Source of the DNA: CAYMRB01 sp964392615
GTDB taxonomy: Bacteria > Planctomycetota > UBA8108
Assembly (NCBI GenBank): GCA_964392615.1
Contig: CAYMRB010000353.1
Location: 1 to 10,714, forward strand
Direction of reading: 5' to 3'
Length of the DNA: 10,714 nt
Of this stretch, positions 1 through 5,618 are shown piece after piece; the stretch's first letter is position 1; every line of letters starts with the position of its first letter. A program made the translations under genes and the position numbers. The notes below the pieces were generated by a model that worked only from the letters and a program-made list of their open reading frames with translations, did not search any database and was not told the DNA's origin.

Positions 1-219
1 CCATGGACACCATCCTCCATCAGCGAGATGTCCAAGAAAACCGTGCACCTACCCAACCCGCAGCACTTCGCCGTCCGCGCGCAAGGACTCGACGGCAACG
101 GAAGCGACGTCCTGATTCCGGACCGGGGCAACCCGGTGCCGGAGCCGGCGACGTGGGGCCTGCTCGGAATCGGGCTGGCGAGCCTCGCGTGGGGCGCGAC
201 GCGGCGTCGCCGCAGCTGA
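1..219 (+). CDS. PEP-CTERM sorting-domain protein, C-terminal fragment
   Basis: The reading frame is open to the left window edge and ends at TGA 217-219, so this is the last 72 residues of a longer exported protein. The end is a textbook PEP-CTERM tail: Val-Pro-Glu-Pro (bases 136-147), a hydrophobic Gly/Ala/Leu-rich stretch of about 18 residues containing two Trp, then Ala-Thr and four Arg. In this family the tail is recognised by exosortase, which removes it and releases or anchors the protein at the cell surface of exopolysaccharide-producing Gram-negative bacteria. The part before the tail is too short to name a domain. An in-frame ATG lies at 28 but has no clear ribosome binding site, so I treat it as internal. 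No intrinsic terminator is obvious behind it. Confidence 0.8.
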   Translation, partial: PWTPSSISEMSKKTVHLPNPQHFAVRAQGLDGNGSDVLIPDRGNPVPEPATWGLLGIGLASLAWGATRRRRS

Positions 220-336
220 CGCGACTCTCCGAGATCCGACGTCGCCCCCCTCGGTGAAGGCCCATTGCGGAACGGCTACGAGCGCGAGGGGGGGAGTCCC
301 TCCGAAGGAAGTTTCTCTGTATTCTCAGGCGCTCCG

Positions 337-354
337 GAGGTACAGATGTACCTC
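337..354. promoter_or_regulatory. Perfect 7-bp inverted repeat in the leader, possible operator or hairpin
   Basis: GAGGTAC - AGAT - GTACCTC: two perfectly complementary 7-base arms around a 4-base spacer, 57 bases before the ATG at 411. It could be a dimeric repressor or activator site, or a small hairpin in the 5' leader. The 3' side has no T run, so it is not an intrinsic terminator. The function is inference only. Confidence 0.35.
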
Positions 355-399
355 AGTCAACACGGGCCAGGGGTCTCCGTGGCCTGCTCTCTCACCTTC

Positions 400-405
400 G
401 GAGGG
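400..405 (+). promoter_or_regulatory. Ribosome binding site deciding the start at 411
   Basis: GGAGGG, five bases before the ATG at 411. It supports this start, which also gives a clean signal peptide. Confidence 0.7.
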
Positions 406-410
406 TCCAG

Positions 411-1892
411 ATGAGAATCTGCCTGTCATTCCTGCTGGCGCTAGCACTCTGCTCTTCCGCGTTCGCGCAGCGCGGGCCGGGTGGTGGCCGTCCTGGTGGC
501 CCCGATCGACCGGATCGTCCCGAGCCCTGCGGCGCCGCGTGCTTCGAGGCGGCCCGCGACGCGATGGCGGCCTGTCGCGACGCCGAAGATCCCATGGAGT
601 GCATGGCGGTCGTGCGCGAAGAGATTGCCGCGTGCCTCGAGGAAGCCGGCTGTGAGGTCCCGGAACGCCCGGAACGCCCGGAACGTCCCGAGCGACCCGA
701 GCCCTGCGGTGCCGCGTGCTTCGAGAACGCCCGCGAAGCCGTCGCTGCATGTCGCGAGTCCGACGATCCAGAGGCCTGCATGGCGGCCCTGCGCGAAGAG
801 ATCGCCGCGTGTCTCGAGGAGGCCGGTTGCGAACGCCCCGAGCGTCCCGAACGACCGGACCGTCCCGAGCGACCCGAGCCCTGTGGCGCCGAGTGCTTCG
901 AAGGTGCCCGGGAGGCGATGGCCGCCTGCCGCGACGCCGAAGATCCCGAAGCCTGTATGGCTGCCTTGCGCGAGGAGATCGCGACGTGCCTCGAGGCCGC
1001 TGGTTGCCGTCGATGCCCGGGCCATCCCGAGCGACCGGACCGTCCCGAGCGACCGGATCGGCCTGATCGGCCTGATCGGCCGGACCGTCCCGAGCGGCCC
1101 GAGCCTTGCGGTGCCGAGTGCTTCGAGAACGCCCGCGAGGCCGTCGCTGCGTGTCGCAAGTCCGACGATCCCGAGGCCTGCATGACGGCTTTGCGCGAGG
1201 AGATCGCCGCCTGCCTCGAGGCCGCCGGTTGCGAACGCCCCGAACGCCCTGAGCGGCCCGAGCCCTGCGGCGCCGAGTGCCTCGAGAACGCCCGCGAAGA
1301 CGCCGCCGCGTGCCGCGACTCCGATGACCCGGAGGGCTGCCTCCTCGCGTTGCGCGAGGAGATCGCCGCCTGCCTCGCCGAGGCCGGCTGCATCCGCGAG
1401 CGCCCCGAGCGACCGGATCCCCCCGAGCGGCCCGAGCCCTGCGGCACCGAGTGCCTGGAAGGAGCCCGTGAGGCCGCTCGCGCCTGCCGCGACTCCGACG
1501 ATCCCGAAGCCTGCATCGCGGCGCTGCGCGAAGAAATCGTGACGTGCCTCGCCGAAGCTGGCTGCACCGAGGACGACGAGGAAGACGCGGAGGAGCAGGT
1601 CGTCGCGGCCCTGTTGGGCGCGCCGCAATTCCTGCGCGGTGACAGCAACGGTGATCAGCACGTCAACATCGGCGACGCTGTCGCGACTCTCGGATACCTC
1701 TTCCAGGGCCGCGGCGCTCCGATGTGCTTGGATGCCGCCGACGCCAACGACGACGGCGAGCTGGACACCGCCGATCCCGTCGCGACCTTGAACCGTCTGT
1801 TCAACGGCGGCGCACCGCTGCCCGAGCCGTCGGTCGCGGCCGGACACGATCCGACGCCTGACAGCCTGGACTGCCTGTCCGGCGAGGCGTAA
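411..1892 (+). CDS. Secreted six-module cysteine-rich repeat protein with C-terminal dockerin-like domain
   Basis: 493 residues, function unknown. Residues 1-20 are a signal peptide (positive start, Leu/Ala-rich core, cleavage near Ala-Phe-Ala/Gln). After a Gly/Pro-rich spacer come six modules of exactly 43 residues at 39-81, 98-140, 157-199, 232-274, 285-327 and 343-385. Each keeps six cysteines in the pattern C-x3-C-x10-C-x8-C-x10-C-x5-C, with a helix-rich Ala/Glu/Arg composition and a central Asp-Asp-Pro-Glu turn. The linkers are Arg-Pro-Glu/Asp repeats of 10 to 32 residues. After an acidic stretch, residues 411-422 and 444-455 are two good EF-hand-like calcium loops (Asp-x-Asn-x-Asp type), forming a dockerin-like domain with Cys439 and Cys488. 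The product is probably an extracellular, disulfide-stabilised, rod-like surface or matrix protein (inference). The gene appears monocistronic: it has a strong RBS in front and a strong terminator behind. The name rests on visible sequence; no known family was recognised for the module. Confidence 0.88.
   Translation: MRICLSFLLALALCSSAFAQRGPGGGRPGGPDRPDRPEPCGAACFEAARDAMAACRDAEDPMECMAVVREEIAACLEEAGCEVPERPERPERPERPEPCGAACFENAREAVAACRESDDPEACMAALREEIAACLEEAGCERPERPERPDRPERPEPCGAECFEGAREAMAACRDAEDPEACMAALREEIATCLEAAGCRRCPGHPERPDRPERPDRPDRPDRPDRPERPEPCGAECFENAREAVAACRKSDDPEACMTALREEIAACLEAAGCERPERPERPEPCGAECLENAREDAAACRDSDDPEGCLLALREEIAACLAEAGCIRERPERPDPPERPEPCGTECLEGAREAARACRDSDDPEACIAALREEIVTCLAEAGCTEDDEEDAEEQVVAALLGAPQFLRGDSNGDQHVNIGDAVATLGYLFQGRGAPMCLDAADANDDGELDTADPVATLNRLFNGGAPLPEPSVAAGHDPTPDSLDCLSGEA
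525..1565 (+). repeat. Six tandem 129-bp coding modules separated by Pro-rich linkers
   Basis: The modules lie at 525-653, 702-830, 879-1007, 1104-1232, 1263-1391 and 1437-1565. The first three start exactly 177 bp apart because the first two linkers are both 48 bp; later linkers are 96, 30 and 45 bp. Module length never changes, only linker length does, so the 43-residue unit is a folding unit and the linker a flexible spacer. Modules 2 and 4 are closest to each other in DNA, and modules 1 and 3 share the Asp-Ala-Glu-Asp-Pro variant, which points to duplication of a two-module block. Confidence 0.9.
1008..1103 (+). repeat. Expanded Arg-Pro-Asp/Glu linker with 9-bp microrepeats
   Basis: This is the longest linker, between modules 3 and 4. 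It contains 9-bp units such as GATCGGCCT, GATCGGCCT, GATCGGCCG in succession at 1056-1082, flanked by related units that also encode Asp-Arg-Pro or Glu-Arg-Pro. Near-identical adjacent units are consistent with growth by replication slippage in whole 9-bp steps, which keeps the frame. It also encodes the only linker cysteine (residue 202). Confidence 0.8.
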
Positions 1893-1910
1893 CGCAGCTT
1901 GGTCGATCGA

Positions 1911-1952
1911 ACGGGCCCTCGCCGAGGACTTCGGCGAGGGCCCGTTTGTTTT
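1911..1952 (+). terminator. Strong intrinsic (rho-independent) terminator
   Basis: Two perfectly complementary 15-base arms, ACGGGCCCTCGCCGA at 1911-1925 and its reverse complement at 1931-1945, enclose a 5-base loop and are followed by TTGTTTT. It lies 19 bases after the stop of the repeat protein. The arms are GC-rich, and the T run is on the plus-strand side only, so it acts on plus-strand transcripts. Confidence 0.92.
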
Positions 1953-2016
1953 GGGGGGAGGGGCCGTACTCGACCCGCTGGCCGCTCTGGAACAGGAGGC
2001 CCGCGTCGTCACATGA

Positions 2017-2352
2017 AGACCTGCTAACGCTGACCGTAAGAAGAACAACCAACAAACGATCAAAGCACTCGAAGCCATCCGCGTATCTGCAATCCTGCTA
2101 CCGGTCGCCCTCACCTCAGCGACGCAGGCCGCAGTCCGCCCGAATATCCTCCTGATCCTCATCGATGATATGGGATGGAAGCAACTGGACCGCTCGCTGA
2201 AGCTGATGGACGCGGAGATGCCCACCGCGAACCCCGACTTCAAGCCATCGTCAGGGGGAAGGCGATTCAACCTGAGGTCCACCAAGTCGCTGGCGGAGAA
2301 GGAACGCCGCCAATTCGAAGCGCGCTTGAAGAAGAACCAGGCCGCACCGTAG
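2017..2352 (+). pseudogene. Sulfatase remnant: N- and C-terminal ends joined, catalytic middle deleted
   Basis: The frame that is open from 2017 to TAG 2350-2352 begins with a hydrophobic signal-like stretch (about 2077-2124), then Arg-Pro-Asn-Ile-Leu-Leu-Ile-Leu-Ile-Asp-Asp-Met-Gly-Trp (2137-2175), the hallmark start of S1 sulfatases including the paired metal-binding Asp. Within about two residues it switches to what looks like a sulfatase C-terminal tail (Met-Pro-Thr-Ala-Asn-Pro-Asp-Phe, then a charged Arg/Lys/Glu end). The whole core, including the Cys-x-Pro-x-Arg formylglycine motif, is absent, so no sulfatase activity is possible. No in-frame ATG precedes the signal-like region; an out-of-frame ATG at 2013 with AGGAGG at 1994-1999 runs into a stop after four codons. 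A gene caller might start at ATG 2170 and report a 60-residue hypothetical protein. The identity of the N-terminal part is clear; that of the C-terminal tail is from memory of family style. Confidence 0.72.
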
Positions 2353-2441
2353 AAGGTCGATTCGGAAAGAAACCTCTCTTGCTACCCGCGGCGCCGCGCC
2401 TACCCTCGAGTGCAGGACCGCAGGCTCGGGAGAAGTCGGGA

Positions 2442-4043
2442 ATGCAACGATCGATGCTGCTCGCGGTGGCGATGTGCCTCGGCCCGTTCGTTGGCGAGTC
2501 GAGTCTCGTCGCACAGGACGTCGACGGCGACCCGGCGCTCGTGCGCGGTCCATACCTGCAGAATCTGTTCCCCGATTCCGTCGAGATTGTGTGGGTCACC
2601 GTCGGAATCGACGGCCCGGCGACTGTGCGCGTCGACGGAGGTCTCGATGGCCCTCGCATCTTCGAGCAGGGCGAGGTCGACTCCTGCGACGCGCTGCTCG
2701 ATGACCGACCGGACGCGCGCTGCCACCGCGTGCGGCTGGAGCTCCTGACGCCGGGGGGCGATCACGAGTATCGCATCTTCGTGGGCGACGTCGATCTCGC
2801 CGTCGACGGCGGCCAGGTCTTCGACGTGCCGCTGCGCTTTCGCACGCCGCCGGCTGGCGATGAAGCCGTGCTACGTCTGGCAGCGCTCGGCGACAGCGGC
2901 GCGGCAACGCCGGTCCAGCTGCTCGTCGGGCAGGTGATGGCCGATCTCGAGCCGCTGGGCGTCCTGCACACCGGAGACGTCGACTACCTCCGCGATCCAG
3001 ACCGCACCGTCTTCGGCCCCTATCGCGAGCTGATGACTCGCGCGTGCCTCTTTCCGGCGCGCGGCGACCACGACCTCGCGATTCCGTTCGGATCGTACTT
3101 CTTCGTTCCCGGCGAACTGCGCGGTGTCGAACGCACGTACTTCTCGTTCGACTGGGGCCCGGCCCACTTCCTCGTCATCGACTCGACGATGTCATTCGAC
3201 GCTGGCGAGCCGGGCGAGGAGCAAATCGCTTTCGTGCGGCGTGACCTCGCCGCGGCGCGCGCAGCGAATCGCCCCTGGATCATCGCGACGATTCACTCCC
3301 CGCCGTTCACGACGGGCCCGCACAGCGTCGAGCCGCACACGATGGTGTTGCGCAACCTGTTCGCGCCGCTCTTCGACGAGTTCGACGTCGATCTCGTCCT
3401 GTCGGGCGACGACCACTTCTACTCGCGCTCGAGCCCGCTGCGCATCCTCGACGAGCGCTGCCCCGAGCTCGACAACCTGCGCTGTGTCGAGTCTGAGATC
3501 CCATTCTGCTACGAAATCGTCGCCGCCGAGCAACGGCCGCACTACGCGTCACCGGGCGGCACGGTCTACGTGATCACGGGTGGCGGCGGCAACATCCCCT
3601 ACCGCGAGTACGTCCCGCGCGGCGAGGACGCCGAGTGCCACTTCGTCGACACCGCGTTTCGCGAGCTCGTCAACAGCCGACCGCACTGCCTCGAGCTCGA
3701 GATCTCGCCGGTGATGATCCGCTCCCGTGCGTGGGACCTCGTCGGCGACCCGCTCGACGAATTCAGCCTGCAGAGAATCCGCGTGCTGCGAGGGGATATG
3801 GACCTGAGCGGCGATCTCGACCTCGGAGACGCCATCGCGATCCTCGGCAGTCTCTTCCTCGGGCAGGCGGTTCCGTGCCCGCAAGCGGGCAACGTCGACG
3901 GTGGCGCGGCGGTGGACATCGCCGATGCGGTCTATCTCCTCAACTATCTCTTCCTCGGCGGCGCGGCCCCGGTCGCGCCGTTCCCGGAGTGCGGGCTGCT
4001 CATGGAAGCGACCGCCGGATTCTGCGAACGGGGCGGGTGCTGA
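2442..4043 (+). CDS. Secreted purple-acid-phosphatase-like metallophosphoesterase with dockerin-like domain
   Basis: 533 residues from ATG 2442. The frame is open upstream to 2175, but only this start gives a signal peptide (residues 1-25, ending Val-Ala-Gln) and it has GGGAG at 2428-2432. Residues about 30-135 resemble the fibronectin-III-like N-terminal domain of purple acid phosphatases (Arg-Gly-Pro-Tyr-Leu-Gln-Asn...). The calcineurin-like phosphoesterase core follows: Gly-Asp-Ser-Gly (Asp151), Gly-Asp-Val-Asp-Tyr (Asp179, Tyr182), Gly-Asp-His-Asp (209-211) where the family has Gly-Asn-His, Ile-His-Ser (His285), and Gly-Asp-Asp-His (323, 325) where the family has Gly-His-x-His. Two ligands of one metal site are therefore both Asp. 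Residues about 450-533 form a dockerin-like domain, with a good first calcium loop at 452 and a degenerate second one at 484. It likely hydrolyses extracellular phosphate esters, but the changed site makes substrate and even activity uncertain. A 140-base gap precedes the downstream sulfatase. Confidence 0.87.
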   Translation: MQRSMLLAVAMCLGPFVGESSLVAQDVDGDPALVRGPYLQNLFPDSVEIVWVTVGIDGPATVRVDGGLDGPRIFEQGEVDSCDALLDDRPDARCHRVRLELLTPGGDHEYRIFVGDVDLAVDGGQVFDVPLRFRTPPAGDEAVLRLAALGDSGAATPVQLLVGQVMADLEPLGVLHTGDVDYLRDPDRTVFGPYRELMTRACLFPARGDHDLAIPFGSYFFVPGELRGVERTYFSFDWGPAHFLVIDSTMSFDAGEPGEEQIAFVRRDLAAARAANRPWIIATIHSPPFTTGPHSVEPHTMVLRNLFAPLFDEFDVDLVLSGDDHFYSRSSPLRILDERCPELDNLRCVESEIPFCYEIVAAEQRPHYASPGGTVYVITGGGGNIPYREYVPRGEDAECHFVDTAFRELVNSRPHCLELEISPVMIRSRAWDLVGDPLDEFSLQRIRVLRGDMDLSGDLDLGDAIAILGSLFLGQAVPCPQAGNVDGGAAVDIADAVYLLNYLFLGGAAPVAPFPECGLLMEATAGFCERGGC

Positions 4044-4183
4044 CGCGATGGAGGCCCGGACGACTCGAATCGGACGCGAGACGCCGCTCTGCAGCCGCTG
4101 CTACCGCTGTCGGCTGCGCGCGCGGATCGAGCGGGCTCCGCGATGACTATGCAACGCCGAAACTCCCACTGCGGACGCCCATC

Positions 4184-5602
4184 ATGACCCGACGATCCTT
4201 CGCTCTGCTCCTGCCCCTGCTCGCGTGGACGGCGTTCAGCGAGGCCGCCTCGCCGAAGAACGTCGTGATGATCATCGTCGATGACTTGATGCCTCGCCTC
4301 GGCTGCTACGGCGATCCGATCGCGCTCACCCCCCACCTGGACTCGCTCGCCGCGGCGAGCACGGTGTTCGAGCGGGCGTATTGCCAGTACCCGATTTGCA
4401 ATCCCTCCCGCAGCAGCTTGATGAGCGGCCTGCGCCCCGACACGACGGGAATCTACGGCAACAACCAGCCCGCGCATGTGGCCCTGCGAGACGCGCTCGT
4501 GCTGAACCGGTACTTCAAGGAGCGGGGCTACCACACGGTGGGCATCGGCAAGATCTACCACGCCAGCACCGGACCGCAGGAGGCATGGTCCGAGCCGTAC
4601 TTCAGGACGGACTGGCTGGACCATGTGCGGCCGGAGAACCGGGCCAAGGCCGCCGTGTTCTTCAACCGCAAGAAGTCCCGCGGCCTGCCGCCCTCCACGG
4701 AAGCGGAAGACGTTCCGGACAACGCGTACTGCGACGGCAAGGCCGCCGACCGGGCTCGACGGGCCATCGCCGCCGCGGCGAAGAGAACGAAGCCTCTCCT
4801 CCTGATCACCGGATTCCGGCACCCCCACCTACCTTGGTGCGCGCCGAAGAAGTACTGGGACCTGTACGACCGGTCTTCGCTGCCGCTTGCATCGAATCCG
4901 TACTTCCCGAAGGGCGCTCCCGAGGTAGCCCTGAAGCGCGAGGTCGGGGAGCTGGGGGGATACAGCGACATTCCGAACAAGCACCCGCTCCCCGAAGCCC
5001 TGCGACGCCAATCGATCCACGCCTACCTGGCGTGCGTCAGCTACGTCGATGCGCAAATCGGCAGGATCGTGACAGCTCTGAAGGAGCATGGTCTGTATGA
5101 CGACACGATCCTCGTCGTCTGGTCCGATCACGGCTATCAGCTCGGCGAGCACAACGCCTGGGCCAAGGGCGTCAACTGGGAGATCTCGAACCGATTGCCG
5201 CTGCTCGTGCGCGTGCCCGGAAAGGGCAAGAGTGGCCAACGCGTCAAGGCGCTGGTCGAGCTGCTCGACGTGTACCCCACGCTCTGCGAAGCCACGGGCT
5301 TGCCGATTCCCGAACACTGTGAAGGGAAGAGTCTGCTGCCGCTTCTATCGAATCCCGGTGCGCCCTGGAGCCGGGCGGCGTTCAGTCAGCTCAAGAAGGG
5401 GCCGGTCATGGGGCGCTCGATGCGTACCGACCGCTACCGCTTCACGATCTGGAAGAACGAGCGCACGCAGGCGATCGAGGGCCTGGAGCTCTACGACCTG
5501 ATCGCCGATCCCCAGGGGAATCGTAATCTCGCGTACCTGCCGGAGCATGCGCAGCGCGTCGCGCAGGCAAGGGCGCTGCATCGCAAGGAATGGCCCGACT
5601 GA
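4184..5602 (+). CDS. S1 family sulfatase, iduronate-2-sulfatase-like, exported
   Basis: 472 residues, a normal length for the family. A signal peptide at 1-22 (Arg-Arg, Leu-rich core, Ser-Glu-Ala/Ala) supports ATG 4184, although no strong ribosome binding site is visible. The frame runs open back to 3635 inside the previous gene, which I regard as chance. Metal-site Asp33-Asp34 sit in Ile-Val-Asp-Asp-Leu. Cys72 in Cys-Asn-Pro-Ser-Arg is the residue expected to be converted to formylglycine. Asp315-His316 lie in Ser-Asp-His-Gly-Tyr-Gln-Leu-Gly-Glu-His. Arg-Pro-Asp-Thr-Thr after the Cys motif, His-Pro-His-Leu-Pro-Trp and the late Arg-Thr-Asp-Arg-Tyr-Arg are typical of iduronate-2-sulfatase relatives (SulfAtlas S1_7 style). 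It should remove sulfate esters from a sulfated glycan outside the cytoplasm; the exact substrate cannot be read from sequence. It ends 16 bases from the convergent glucosidase gene. Confidence 0.93.
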   Translation: MTRRSFALLLPLLAWTAFSEAASPKNVVMIIVDDLMPRLGCYGDPIALTPHLDSLAAASTVFERAYCQYPICNPSRSSLMSGLRPDTTGIYGNNQPAHVALRDALVLNRYFKERGYHTVGIGKIYHASTGPQEAWSEPYFRTDWLDHVRPENRAKAAVFFNRKKSRGLPPSTEAEDVPDNAYCDGKAADRARRAIAAAAKRTKPLLLITGFRHPHLPWCAPKKYWDLYDRSSLPLASNPYFPKGAPEVALKREVGELGGYSDIPNKHPLPEALRRQSIHAYLACVSYVDAQIGRIVTALKEHGLYDDTILVVWSDHGYQLGEHNAWAKGVNWEISNRLPLLVRVPGKGKSGQRVKALVELLDVYPTLCEATGLPIPEHCEGKSLLPLLSNPGAPWSRAAFSQLKKGPVMGRSMRTDRYRFTIWKNERTQAIEGLELYDLIADPQGNRNLAYLPEHAQRVAQARALHRKEWPD

Positions 5603-5618
5603 TGAGTCAGACGGCGGA

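Larger units (their letters stand above)
220..410 (+). other. Intergenic leader region before the six-cysteine repeat gene
   Basis: These 191 bases hold no convincing gene. They separate the PEP-CTERM fragment from the downstream secreted protein and presumably carry its promoter. I could not pick out a confident -35/-10 pair. What is visible is a perfect inverted repeat at 337-354 and a good ribosome binding site at 400-405, both listed separately. Confidence 0.5.

Noticed and set aside
1008..1103. Short direct repeats that might look like a CRISPR or regulatory iteron array.
   Set aside because: The units are 9 bp, contiguous and in frame, and encode Asp/Glu-Arg-Pro; there are no spacers.
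441..2285. A 614-codon open frame on the minus strand across the repeat gene, and another of 418 codons at 392-1648, one of which encodes long Gly-Arg-Ser repeats.
   Set aside because: They are antisense shadows of the GC-rich Arg-Pro-Glu linkers and modules. The plus-strand frame has a signal peptide, an RBS, invariant cysteines, a dockerin-like end and a terminator; the antisense frames have none of these and run through the terminator.
2175..2441. Extension of the phosphoesterase frame upstream to an ATG at 2175.
   Set aside because: It would put the signal peptide in the middle of the protein and overlap the sulfatase remnant; the ATG at 2442 gives a proper signal peptide and has a purine-rich site upstream.
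3635..4183. Extension of the sulfatase frame upstream into the phosphoesterase gene.
   Set aside because: The extension is Arg/Pro-rich out-of-frame translation of the phosphoesterase; the signal peptide starts at 4184.
4044..4183. A possible small gene or hairpin between the phosphoesterase and the sulfatase (stem CAGCCG / CGGCTG).
   Set aside because: The stem is 6 bp with a 13-base loop and no T run, and no short frame with a start site and ribosome binding site stands out.
5603..5618. A possible shared bidirectional terminator between the convergent genes.
   Set aside because: Only 16 bases lie between the stop codons, and only 4-bp stems (GACT-GATG-AGTC) with no T run are visible.
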